DNA of 64,000 nucleotides, taken from contig NC_015951.1 of assembly GCF_000147815.2 (NCBI RefSeq), positions 186,001 to 250,000 on the forward strand, written 5' to 3'. Below the pieces are notes generated by a model. The model saw nothing but the letters and a program-made list of their open reading frames with translations, searched no databases and had not been told where the DNA came from. Positions 50,982-59,560 of the stretch are shown here, piece by piece. Source of the stretch: Streptomyces violaceusniger Tu 4113. GTDB taxonomy: Bacteria; Actinomycetota; Actinomycetes; Streptomycetales; Streptomycetaceae. A program made the position numbers and the translations under genes. Position 1 is the stretch's first letter; every line of letters begins with the position of its first letter.

Positions 50982-51403
50982 GCCTGCCGGTCGCTACTGT
51001 GCACACACGCCCAAACCTCACAGCAGGCCAGCGAATCGCCTCAACGGCAGGACTGTATGTCGCGCTCGTGCTGCTGGCCCTGCCCTTCCCCCTCGCCGTG
51101 CGGGCCGCCCGAACAGCCCGCCTTGTCGGCCGCCGGCCCCTCACCGAGCGGCACGGCCAGCAGCTTGTGGAGGCCGTGAAATGGGCGGGCCGCCGCATGC
51201 CGCACCGGCTGGCCTGCCTGGAGACCTCGCTCGCCGCGATGCTCGCCGCCGCTCTTCTCGGGCGCCGACTCACCTGGTGCGTCGGCGTGCGCTTCACCCC
51301 ACCCCCGATCGAGTTCCACGCCTGGGTGGCCCTGGACAACGGCGATCCGGTCGGCGAGGACACCACTGCCGGGTGGCACCACCGCCCCGCCGTCGAAATC
51401 TGA
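50978..51403 (+). CDS. Lasso leader peptidase (transglutaminase-like, B2)
   Basis: The 141-aa cysteine protease removes the leader. The triad is visible: Cys80 in HRLACLETSLAA, His114 in EFHAWVAL and Asp120 or Asp123 in LDNGDPVGED. GTG 50978 overlaps the RRE stop (GTGA). Size and order after B1 match actinobacterial split-B clusters. Confidence 0.9.
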   Translation: MSLPVATVHTRPNLTAGQRIASTAGLYVALVLLALPFPLAVRAARTARLVGRRPLTERHGQQLVEAVKWAGRRMPHRLACLETSLAAMLAAALLGRRLTWCVGVRFTPPPIEFHAWVALDNGDPVGEDTTAGWHHRPAVEI

Positions 51404-51513
51404 CACCGCCCAGTCGAACCGACGCCCCGGCCGTCACCCGATCGTGTCTGATGCCGCGTCGGCTCGTTGCGCACATCGACACCCCGTGCCCTCTTGGGAA
51501 GGAACCGTCCTCC

Positions 51514-52575
51514 GTGACGCTGACCACCACCGCATCCGACGCGGTCGCCCGCGCGGCCGCCGCCGTCCCCGAGCAGCACTACACCCACCATCCCCGGCGG
51601 GGGGCCACGATCCACCGCTCCAACCCTTCCGTCATTCACCGCGAACTACGGGCGCTGGACGTCCACGAGGGGATGCGTGTGCTGGAGATCGGCACCGGGT
51701 CCGGCTATTCCGGCGCACTTCTGTCCCAACTCGTCGGAGACGAGGGCCGGGTGGTCAGCCTCGACATCAATGCTTTCCTCGCGAAGTGGGCCAATCGCAT
51801 CCACGACGAACGCGGCCTGACGAACATCGGCTGCCGCCCGGCTGACGGACAACTCGGCTGGCCCGAGGACGCCCCCTACGACCGCATCATCGCCTGGGCC
51901 ACTCCGCCCCTGCTCCCCGCGACCTGGATGGACCAGCTCGCCGCCGACGGATCGGTCGTCGCGCCGCTCCCGCTCGCCCAGCTGCCGCATGTCACCGCAG
52001 TCGCTCGCATCCGCATCCAGGCCCAGGACCGGCAGCCAGCCGTCACCGAGGTGGTCCACGGCGGATATACCGAGATGGTGGCCCAGTCCAAGTCAGACGA
52101 GGACGTCCCGGGCCGGTGGGTCGACTGGCTCGACTACCATCCGGAAACTCGGTGGATCTCCACCGCCTGGCGCCACAAGGACACCTACCGCTCCTACGGC
52201 GCCCACGACGCCCTCCAGGCCCTGACCTCCCAGCACCGCCACACCGAGCCCTACACGGCCATCCCACCTGGACCCGAGTGGTACTTCCTCGTCTCCTGCT
52301 TCGCCGCAACCGGCGACCCCCATCTGACGATGGCCGGCATCGACGGCGGCTTCGCCATCGGGCACAGCGAGCCGGGTGGCCACGCCGCCGTCCTCCACAA
52401 GGAGCACGGACTGATCATCGCCGACGCTCCCGACTCCCCCTCGCTGACCGTTCTCCGCTCGTGGCTGGAGCAGTGGCAGCGGGAAGGGACAACTCAGCTC
52501 ACGCCACGGCTCGTAACCGGGGAGCAGACAAGCGCGAACACTGGCTGGCACCTGCGCCTCACCCGCGCGTCATGA
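51514..52575 (+). CDS. Lasso-associated PIMT (aspartimide-forming methyltransferase)
   Basis: The 353-aa SAM-dependent O-methyltransferase of the protein-isoaspartate methyltransferase family has motif I VLEIGTGSGYSGALL (56-70), RSNPSVIHREL before it and PYDRIIAWATPPLLPATW after it. In cellulonodin-2 and lihuanodin the cluster PIMT methylates a ring aspartate and the ester collapses to a stable aspartimide; the DSAD in this precursor fits that. GTG 51514 has GGGAAGGA upstream. A C-terminal half of about 150 residues has no counterpart in repair PIMTs. It ends 13 bases from the convergent hydrolase gene. Confidence 0.88.
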   Translation: MTLTTTASDAVARAAAAVPEQHYTHHPRRGATIHRSNPSVIHRELRALDVHEGMRVLEIGTGSGYSGALLSQLVGDEGRVVSLDINAFLAKWANRIHDERGLTNIGCRPADGQLGWPEDAPYDRIIAWATPPLLPATWMDQLAADGSVVAPLPLAQLPHVTAVARIRIQAQDRQPAVTEVVHGGYTEMVAQSKSDEDVPGRWVDWLDYHPETRWISTAWRHKDTYRSYGAHDALQALTSQHRHTEPYTAIPPGPEWYFLVSCFAATGDPHLTMAGIDGGFAIGHSEPGGHAAVLHKEHGLIIADAPDSPSLTVLRSWLEQWQREGTTQLTPRLVTGEQTSANTGWHLRLTRAS

Positions 52576-52588
52576 CCCCACTCGATAG

Positions 52589-53797
52589 TCAGTTGATGAG
52601 TCGACGGGCGGCGACGATGCCTCGTTTCCAGGCAGCGAGCTTGGTTACGCGGACGACGTCGCCCGTCTGGGGAGCGTGAACGATCAAGCCGTGTCCCATG
52701 TACATGCCAACGTGCCCGGGGCCTTTCGGCCCGTCATGGGTGAAGAGCAGATCGCCGGGCTTGAGCACGTTGACGCTGACGGAGCGGCCTTCACGGACCT
52801 GGGTGTAGGTGGTGCGGGTGAGCTTGACGCCGGCGACGCCGTAGGCCCGCTGCATCAGCGATGAGCAGTCGCACCGCTCCGTCGGATTCTTGCCGTGGGG
52901 GTTGGTGCAGGTGCCGCCCCACTGGTACGGCGTCCCGAGCTGGTCGAGCGCCCACCGCAGGGCGGTACGGACCTGCGGGGGTGCGTCGGCTGGGATCTGG
53001 TAGCCGTCGGGACGCGCGCCGGCCGGGATCTTCCCGAACTTGCTGCCGTCGCTGTCATCACGGGAGGTGTCGGTTTGGCCGCACGAGGTGTGTCCGAACA
53101 GGGCGACGAGCGCGGCCGCGTCGGTCTGCTGCTGGTCGTTTCCGTCTCCGCCGTCTCCTGCCGGGGTGTTGGTGAGAGCGTGCTGTAGCGCGGTGGCGAG
53201 GGGCTCCCACTGGGCGTAGGCGTCGGGGAATCCGGAACGCTGGACCTTCTGGGCTGCTTCGGTGAGCGGCAGCTGCTGCCACCCTTTGACCTTCAGCAGC
53301 CTCGAGTAGAACTTCCGTGACGCGCGCCGGGGGTCTTGCCGCTGCTCAGGCGTCCCCCAGCTGGGGCGCTGCTGGAACAGGCCCAGGCTGTCGCGGTCCC
53401 CGCTGCTGAGGTTGCGGAGCCGGGATTCCTGGAGCGCTGTCGCGATCGCGATCACCTGTCCTCGCGGCGGGACGCGCCTCGCCTCGCCTTCTTCCTGGAT
53501 GATCTTCGCGTTCGGGATCTGCTCCTGGGGGCGCTCCAGGCCCTGTGCCGGCTTGGATGCCTTGGCGTGGCTGCCGCTGAGGACGGCCTGGACCTGTTCG
53601 GTGACCGCGGCGGTGTCGACGGTGGTGTCCGTGTTGTTGCGGGTGCAGGCGGTCTTCTGGGCTGCCTGGCTGTTCAGCCGGGCCTGCTGGTCTCGTCCCA
53701 GGGCGGCTACCGCGGCGGTCGTGAGGAGGATCACCAGGACGATGAGGATGAGGGGCGTGCCGAGCCCTGCGGCGAGCAGGGCTCGGCGGCGGTTCAT
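52589..53797 (-). CDS. Two-domain cell-wall hydrolase (NlpC/P60) of T4SS
   Basis: The 402-aa exported protein has one N-terminal membrane helix, then a lysozyme-like segment (AIATALQESRLRNL, DSLGLFQQRPSWGTPEQRQD), and a C-terminal NlpC/P60 peptidase with catalytic Cys in CDCSSLMQRAYG and His in GPGHVGMYMG. It would open peptidoglycan for the secretion channel, the VirB1-like role. It is the last gene of the operon; ATG 53797 overlaps the TrbL-like gene's stop. Confidence 0.88.
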   Translation of the reverse strand: MNRRRALLAAGLGTPLILIVLVILLTTAAVAALGRDQQARLNSQAAQKTACTRNNTDTTVDTAAVTEQVQAVLSGSHAKASKPAQGLERPQEQIPNAKIIQEEGEARRVPPRGQVIAIATALQESRLRNLSSGDRDSLGLFQQRPSWGTPEQRQDPRRASRKFYSRLLKVKGWQQLPLTEAAQKVQRSGFPDAYAQWEPLATALQHALTNTPAGDGGDGNDQQQTDAAALVALFGHTSCGQTDTSRDDSDGSKFGKIPAGARPDGYQIPADAPPQVRTALRWALDQLGTPYQWGGTCTNPHGKNPTERCDCSSLMQRAYGVAGVKLTRTTYTQVREGRSVSVNVLKPGDLLFTHDGPKGPGHVGMYMGHGLIVHAPQTGDVVRVTKLAAWKRGIVAARRLIN

Positions 53798-55995
53798 CGG
53801 GGCCCCCTTGGTGGCCGGGGCGGGTTGGTGCGGCGGTCGATGCGGGCCCGTAGCTGAGCCTGGCGGGAGGAGCTGGGCGGCTGGAGGGGCACGCGCGGGG
53901 TGGGCTGCGGGCGGCGTGGCGGGTGCGTGGGCCGCGGCGGATGTGTGGGTCGCGGGGGGTGTGCGGGGCGAGTCGGCGCCGCCGTCCCCGGGGGGCGGGT
54001 CACGGGGCGCCTGGTGGCTGGCCCGGATGCGGGCCGGGTGGGACGGCGTTGGGCGGGCTTGTGGTTCAGGCGGGTGGCGAGTGCGCTGGCGCCGTCCCGG
54101 CGGAGGGCGCTGCTGGCGGCACCGCGCAGGTTGCCGCGGGCGAGGGCGTTGGTGGCCATGGAGGTGCGGATGATGGTGTTGGCGGTGTCGCGTGCGTTCA
54201 TGGTGTGGTCGGGCGCGGACGGAGAGGCGAGGAGGCTGCGGCCGGTGCCTCCGACACGCGCGTTGCTGAGGCGGTTGCGGATGTTGTTGCCGATGTCGCG
54301 GGACTTGCGGGCGACGTCTTTGCGTTTGCGGTAGGCGCCGATGCAGACGACGTCAACGACGAGGAAACGCACGGTCAGGCCGCCGCTGCCGTACTCCTCG
54401 GACGGCGCGTCAAGGAGCGCGTCAACCAGCACGATGAAGACGCCGAGCATGGCCACGCTGCCGACGAGCTGGATCAGCGAGCGGCTGACGGATCCGCACC
54501 AGGCCCACAGGTAGGAGCGGCCGGCTCCCGGGATCGTTCCGGCAACGAGGGCGGCTTCGCCGCGGATGGCGTCGTAGGCGATGCGGTACTGGGCGGTCAG
54601 GAAGGATCCGGCGATGCCCACGACGAGCAGGAAAACGATGACGGCGGCGATGAGGACGAAGAAGGCGCCGGCGAGTTTGTCGCCGGATGCCTTCATCGCC
54701 GTGCCGGCGTCGGGCACGCACTCGGCCTCGAATGCCTTCATGGGCTTGTCGCCGTAGTGGTTGGCGGTCCACTCGGCCGAGAGCTCGGTGACCTTGGACA
54801 GGACATCGCCGGGGATGTCCGCGCCGGGGATGTCGATGCCCAGATTGTCGGCGGTGCTGGCCAGCGGGCCGAGCACGGCGGCCTTGCTGGCGCCACGGAT
54901 GGCGTCCTTGGCGCCGCTCAGTCGCTTGTCGAACTGCCTTTCCCAGGCGAGCTGGTCAAGGAGTGCTTCGGCGTAGCGCTCGTTGCAGGCGTCGCTGAAC
55001 GTGCGCCCGTATTTGATCAGCTGGGCGGGCTTGGCGACGAACGCATCGCTGAGGGCGTCGGTGATTGGCCGGGCGAGACCGGCCGCGGTGACGGGCGTGC
55101 CCTCGCCTCGCTGTTCGCCTGGCGGGTGGGTGCTGTCGAGGATGATGGCGGTGACTTCGAGGGAGAACTGCCGCACCTGGCCGAGCGCGCCTTGGTCCTG
55201 TCCGCCCATCAGTTGCTGGGGCGGGGTGATGACCGCGGTGGCGGTCAGGGCGGCGAGCAGGATGGACAGGGCGGCGTCGCCCCAGCCGCGGGCGCGGTCG
55301 CCGAAGAAGATGTTCCAGGCGCAGATGACCGCGCAGGCGCTCAGGAAGAGCGTGGGCAGGCCCATCTCCATGATGACGCGAGTGTGGAGGGACTCCGCGA
55401 CGGCCAGGACCGGTTTGATCAGGATCTTGGCTAGGCCGAAGGACAGGGCCCAGGCGACCATCCAGCAGGAGAAGGCGATCAGCCATTTGGTGAGCATGAA
55501 ACACAAGGCGGTGAGCAGGTTCCACACGCCCAGATCCCACTGATACCAGCTGCCGGTGTCCCCGTCGACGTTGTAGGTGGAGAGGGGGATCCCGTACTGG
55601 TCGGTGGTGTTGAAGACCCCGAGAACGCCGCCTTCTTCCTCCAAGAGCTTCCGGACGCGCTTTTGCTCTTGGCGCAGCAGCTCCTTCTGCATCGACTCGC
55701 CGATGACGTCGTGCTGCTCGTCCCAGAACCGCTCGAACTTCTTGCGGAGCCTGTCGGCCTCCTTCTTCTTCTCCTCCTCGGTGAGGGCCCCGTCGGGCCT
55801 GGGAGTCGCCGCATCCGAGGGAGTGGGGGTGGCCGACGGCGCGGTGGCGGTCGGCGAGGGAGTGGGGTCGTTGGGGGCTGCGACAGCGGGGATGGACGTC
55901 AGCGGCACCACCGTGGTCGCGACGAGGACGCCCAGGAGCATCGCGCCGCTCCACTGGCGCCGTCCCAGACGCCACAGCAGCCGGATCCTGCTCAT
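53794..55995 (-). CDS. VirB6/TrbL-like polytopic membrane protein
   Basis: The 733-aa protein has a signal-like start and a charged coiled stretch (EEEKKKEADRLRKKFERFWD). Membrane helices follow in two groups (about residues 150-260 and 430-560). It ends in a proline/arginine/threonine-rich cytoplasmic tail with repeated PTRPPRPTHPPR-type units. This plan is typical of the large channel protein encoded next to virB4 in Gram-positive conjugation operons. ATG 55995 overlaps the virB4 stop. Confidence 0.75.
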   Translation of the reverse strand: MSRIRLLWRLGRRQWSGAMLLGVLVATTVVPLTSIPAVAAPNDPTPSPTATAPSATPTPSDAATPRPDGALTEEEKKKEADRLRKKFERFWDEQHDVIGESMQKELLRQEQKRVRKLLEEEGGVLGVFNTTDQYGIPLSTYNVDGDTGSWYQWDLGVWNLLTALCFMLTKWLIAFSCWMVAWALSFGLAKILIKPVLAVAESLHTRVIMEMGLPTLFLSACAVICAWNIFFGDRARGWGDAALSILLAALTATAVITPPQQLMGGQDQGALGQVRQFSLEVTAIILDSTHPPGEQRGEGTPVTAAGLARPITDALSDAFVAKPAQLIKYGRTFSDACNERYAEALLDQLAWERQFDKRLSGAKDAIRGASKAAVLGPLASTADNLGIDIPGADIPGDVLSKVTELSAEWTANHYGDKPMKAFEAECVPDAGTAMKASGDKLAGAFFVLIAAVIVFLLVVGIAGSFLTAQYRIAYDAIRGEAALVAGTIPGAGRSYLWAWCGSVSRSLIQLVGSVAMLGVFIVLVDALLDAPSEEYGSGGLTVRFLVVDVVCIGAYRKRKDVARKSRDIGNNIRNRLSNARVGGTGRSLLASPSAPDHTMNARDTANTIIRTSMATNALARGNLRGAASSALRRDGASALATRLNHKPAQRRPTRPASGPATRRPVTRPPGTAAPTRPAHPPRPTHPPRPTHPPRRPQPTPRVPLQPPSSSRQAQLRARIDRRTNPPRPPRGPR

Positions 55996-58526
55996 GCCCG
56001 CTCCCGGGTGGGCGTGGTGTGAATGGTGGCGGCGGCCTCCGGGTCGGCGGGGATGAGGATCTTCATGGTGCCGACCCGGCCCAGCAGGTCCCGGTACAGG
56101 CACTCCCCCAGCCGGGCCTCCCGCTCGGCCTCGGGCAGGTCGAGGGGGGACAGGCCGGTGGTCACCAGCTCCAGCAGGTCCTTGTCCTCGCCGTCGAGGT
56201 CGAGGAAGGCCAGGCCGCGCCGGGCGAGGTGGCTGGTGCTCTGGCGGAACAGCAGCCGGTGGGGGATCAGGCCGCGGACGATCGCGCCGCGCTCGTTGTC
56301 GGAGGGGCCCACGTCATCGGAGTCGTGGCTCCCGACGAACGCAGCCGCGTTGTGCTTGCGGCCGTCGCGGACGAGTTCGAGGAGCAGCTCCAGGCCCTCG
56401 CTGGAGGAGGTGAGCCACCAGCACTCGTCCCAGACGCAGACGGCGAACTCCTCCGGTGAGGCGACCGCGATCTGCCGGCACAGCGCGGCGATCACGTACA
56501 TCAGGGCGCGGCCCATGACCTTCTCGAACTCCATGCGCTCCAGGCGGAAGTCGCTGCCCAGTTCGGCCCGCTTGGGCAATTGGAGGGCGTGCACGCTGAA
56601 GACGACGCTGTCGGCGTCCGCGGCTGCCACCGGCAGGGTGGGGTCGAAGACCACCCTCGACAGGTCCTTGCGGGCGACGGCCCTGAGCTTGCGGGCCAGG
56701 CCCTGAGCGGCCGGGTCGCTCGCGCCGCGGGCCTTGAGCTCCTCGGTGAGGGCACGCATCGAGGGGGCCGGTCCGGCCAGGACCGCCTCGATGGCCTCGG
56801 ACAGGGCCACCCCTTCCAGATCCATCGGGCGCACGCCGAGCAGCAGCACCAAGAACGACTCGGTGAACCGGGCGGCTTCCTGCGGGGCGAACAGGCGCAG
56901 TGGGTCGAGGGAGATCTGGGCGTCCTGGTCGACGGTGATGGTCTGGGTGGAGCCGGGGCAGGCGCCGGCGAAGCGCAGCCACTCCTGGTTCCGGGTGCGG
57001 TCGACGATGACCGCCCGGCCCCGGGAGTTGGCCATCCCGGTGCGGCGGCCGCGGGCAAGCACGCTGTAGACGGCCGCCTTCATGGCGACGCTCTTGCCGG
57101 CCCCGAGCTCGCCGATGAACGCGGCCGAGGCACTCGCGTTTTCCCGCGGCCCGCGAGAGAAATCGGCCAGCACCGGGCGGACCCCGCCGCCGGCCAGTTG
57201 CAGCCCGTACAGCGCTCCGGTGTCGTCGCCGAGCTCGGCGCCGGCCAGGGGCATCGCCATGGCGAAATCGGAGGCGAGCAGGATCTGCCGGTAGGCGGTC
57301 ATCACCCGCGGGGTGCGGCAGCCGGGCAGCATCCCGTAGAAGAGACTCTCCTGCTCGCCCAGCGGCCGGGCGAAGGTGTAGTCGCTCGGCCCGAAGTGGC
57401 TGGCGACGGCCGTGGCCCGGTCCTGCGCCTCGTCGGCGTTCTGGCCCCATACGCACAGCGCCACCATGGCGCCGACCTCCACCTCACGGGCGGAGGAGGT
57501 CACCCGCGACCGGAAGTGCGAGAGCTTCCCGATGCCGGTGCGGACGTGGTCCGGCGCGCCGGCGGCATCACCGTCGTATTCGGCTTCCTGGTGGGCCAGC
57601 TCCCGTGCCCGGCGCCTCGACTTGGCTTCGGCCTTGTGCCCGGGGGTGATGTGGAGGCGGGCAACCCAGTCGATCGGGAAGGGGAACTGGTCGAGCGCCT
57701 GGAGGTACTCGCTGCCGGGAAAGGCGTATTCCTCGGGCATCTCCGACAGGGCGAGCAGCGCCTGGTAGCTGTCCCCCCACTCGGTGGCCACCTGCAGGAA
57801 GCGGCGGTGAAACGGGTTGCCGACCGCCCGGCCACGCCGGGTGTCAAAGTCGGTTCCGCCTTCGGCCAGGAGGACTTCGCTGAGCGCCGCGGTGGTCCGT
57901 CCCCGTCCCCGTACCCGGTGCGCGCTGTCGTCCGGGGCGGGCAGCAGGGGCTCGGCCAGGCCACGGCGGACACTGCGGCCGTAGATCCACAGAATTTCGG
58001 ACTCCGTGGCCGGCCGCATCGGCACAGCGGCCGGCCACTGGGCCTGGATCCGCGCAGCCTGCTCGGTGCGCCGCTGTTCCTCGGCTGCGGAGACGGGCGC
58101 CGGCAACAGGCCCAGCTGTCCGGCCAGCTCGGCCCGGGCCGCGGCCAGGACCTGGGTGATAGCGCCCCGGCGGCTCTCGGAGGGCAGGGGGATGGCCAGC
58201 CAGTCGGTGCGGCCGGTCAGCTCCATCGTCTCCAGCTGGTCCAGCACCCGGTGGGCGAGGTCGACGTACCGTGCGGACGCCTCGAGGTCGATGCCGGCGG
58301 TCATGTCGCGGACGACCTGGGCCGGGTCGGTCTGGGGGCACAGGCTGAGCAGCATCGGCTCACCCTCGAGGCTCTTGATCAGTGACTCGATCGTCTTGAG
58401 CCTGCGTCGCTTGGCCGCTGCCGTCGCGTGGGAGTAGTTCGCCGCGGAGACACGCCACACGGCCCAGCAGGTGCCGTGGGTGGTCCAGATGATGTTCCCG
58501 GCCACGTGCCGGACAGGCAGCCGCAT
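55992..58526 (-). CDS. virB4: VirB4-family type IV secretion ATPase
   Basis: The 844-aa ATPase of the conjugation channel has Walker A GELGAGKS (472-479), Walker B FAVCVWDECWWLTSS, and the later VGSHDSDDV and IPHRLLFRQ segments. The N-terminal 300 residues form the usual CagE/TrbE-like part. ATG 58526 is two bases after the preceding gene's stop. It is the strongest single marker of a genuine type IV secretion system here. Confidence 0.92.
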   Translation of the reverse strand: MRLPVRHVAGNIIWTTHGTCWAVWRVSAANYSHATAAAKRRRLKTIESLIKSLEGEPMLLSLCPQTDPAQVVRDMTAGIDLEASARYVDLAHRVLDQLETMELTGRTDWLAIPLPSESRRGAITQVLAAARAELAGQLGLLPAPVSAAEEQRRTEQAARIQAQWPAAVPMRPATESEILWIYGRSVRRGLAEPLLPAPDDSAHRVRGRGRTTAALSEVLLAEGGTDFDTRRGRAVGNPFHRRFLQVATEWGDSYQALLALSEMPEEYAFPGSEYLQALDQFPFPIDWVARLHITPGHKAEAKSRRRARELAHQEAEYDGDAAGAPDHVRTGIGKLSHFRSRVTSSAREVEVGAMVALCVWGQNADEAQDRATAVASHFGPSDYTFARPLGEQESLFYGMLPGCRTPRVMTAYRQILLASDFAMAMPLAGAELGDDTGALYGLQLAGGGVRPVLADFSRGPRENASASAAFIGELGAGKSVAMKAAVYSVLARGRRTGMANSRGRAVIVDRTRNQEWLRFAGACPGSTQTITVDQDAQISLDPLRLFAPQEAARFTESFLVLLLGVRPMDLEGVALSEAIEAVLAGPAPSMRALTEELKARGASDPAAQGLARKLRAVARKDLSRVVFDPTLPVAAADADSVVFSVHALQLPKRAELGSDFRLERMEFEKVMGRALMYVIAALCRQIAVASPEEFAVCVWDECWWLTSSSEGLELLLELVRDGRKHNAAAFVGSHDSDDVGPSDNERGAIVRGLIPHRLLFRQSTSHLARRGLAFLDLDGEDKDLLELVTTGLSPLDLPEAEREARLGECLYRDLLGRVGTMKILIPADPEAAATIHTTPTRERA

Positions 58527-58528
58527 GG

Positions 58529-59248
58529 TCAGCGCCCCTTCGTTGATTCGTGCTCGGCCCCGGTCGAGCGGCGCTGCGCGAGCAGCAGCTGCACGCCGGA
58601 CCTCATCCCGGTCCCGTCACCGCCTGCCGTCACCGGCATCTCGGTGCGTGCCGGGACCGTGGGGCGGGGAGTGACGGGCTGTTCAAGGTGTGGTGGTTCG
58701 GCCGCGCCGGCCGTCCCGGGCCGCTCCTCGGCGGCGGACGCCGGCCGCGCCGCGGCGGGGCCTCGCTGGTTGTCGGCCTGGTCTGCGGGGGGCGCGGATC
58801 CGTCGGCCTCGTCCTGCGCGGGCCGGTCCGCGGATGGCAAGGTGCAGGCGGCGCGGGCGCGGTGGGCAGGGGCGGCGCGCCAGGGCCGTCCCCGCAGCCG
58901 GCCATGGCGGGGCGCGCTCGCCAGCATGGCGATGCTCACCATGACCGCTGCCGGGTTCCGGCCGTCGAGCCGGACGAACCGCAGCGCCCACGCCCCCCCG
59001 TAGGGGATGACGATGACGATCAGCAGGTCCAGCACGCTATGGGTGCCCCACAGGCTGCGGGTCGCGATCAGCGGGATGAACAAGACGACCAGGGCAGTCA
59101 GCTGGGTCCTGGTGTAGGGGCCGCCGGGCAGCCGGGCGTTGCCGCCGGGGATCTTACCGACGACGACCGGCAGGCGGCGGGCCTTGGTGTAGCAGTGGCC
59201 GATCAGACGGTCATCCGGGTCCGCCCCGACCAGTTCTGCGGCGCTCAC
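58529..59248 (-). CDS. PrgI/VirB3-like membrane protein
   Basis: The 239-aa protein has an N-terminal cytoplasmic stretch and two close membrane helices (LTALVVLFIPLIATRSLW; LDLLIVIVIPYGGAWALRF), followed by a long disordered alanine/proline-rich tail. Position directly before virB4 and the helix pair match PrgI/VirB3 subunits. GTG 59248 overlaps the preceding stop (GTGA). Confidence 0.7.
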   Translation of the reverse strand: MSAAELVGADPDDRLIGHCYTKARRLPVVVGKIPGGNARLPGGPYTRTQLTALVVLFIPLIATRSLWGTHSVLDLLIVIVIPYGGAWALRFVRLDGRNPAAVMVSIAMLASAPRHGRLRGRPWRAAPAHRARAACTLPSADRPAQDEADGSAPPADQADNQRGPAAARPASAAEERPGTAGAAEPPHLEQPVTPRPTVPARTEMPVTAGGDGTGMRSGVQLLLAQRRSTGAEHESTKGR

Positions 59249-59529
59249 GGCGCCTGTCCGGTGCCGGCGGGCCTGACGCCGTTGTCGTACTGGGTGACGT
59301 CCGTACCGGTCTTGTCGCTCAGCAATTCCAGGTTGGCCGCACCCCACCAGACCATGGCGGCCAGGATGACCGAGAGGATGGTCGGCCCGGCCGCGCGCGT
59401 CTTGAACCCGACCACGGCAATGAACACCAGGCACATGAGCGGGATGACCCCGTAGAGGAACAGGTTCTGCAGGTCGGTGCTCAGCAGCCGAGCGGTCTCG
59501 ATGTTTCCGATCACAGCGAGCTGGTTCAT
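59245..59529 (-). CDS. Small two-helix T4SS membrane protein (VirB2-like position)
   Basis: The 94-aa protein has two hydrophobic helices (NLFLYGVIPLMCLVFIAVVG; GPTILSVILAAMVWWGAA) and a short soluble end. It takes the place of the VirB2/TrbC-like subunit in the operon. ATG 59529. Confidence 0.65.
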   Translation of the reverse strand: MNQLAVIGNIETARLLSTDLQNLFLYGVIPLMCLVFIAVVGFKTRAAGPTILSVILAAMVWWGAANLELLSDKTGTDVTQYDNGVRPAGTGQAP

Positions 59530-59560
59530 CAGGTTCTCCGTTCTGGGCGGCCGGGGACGG

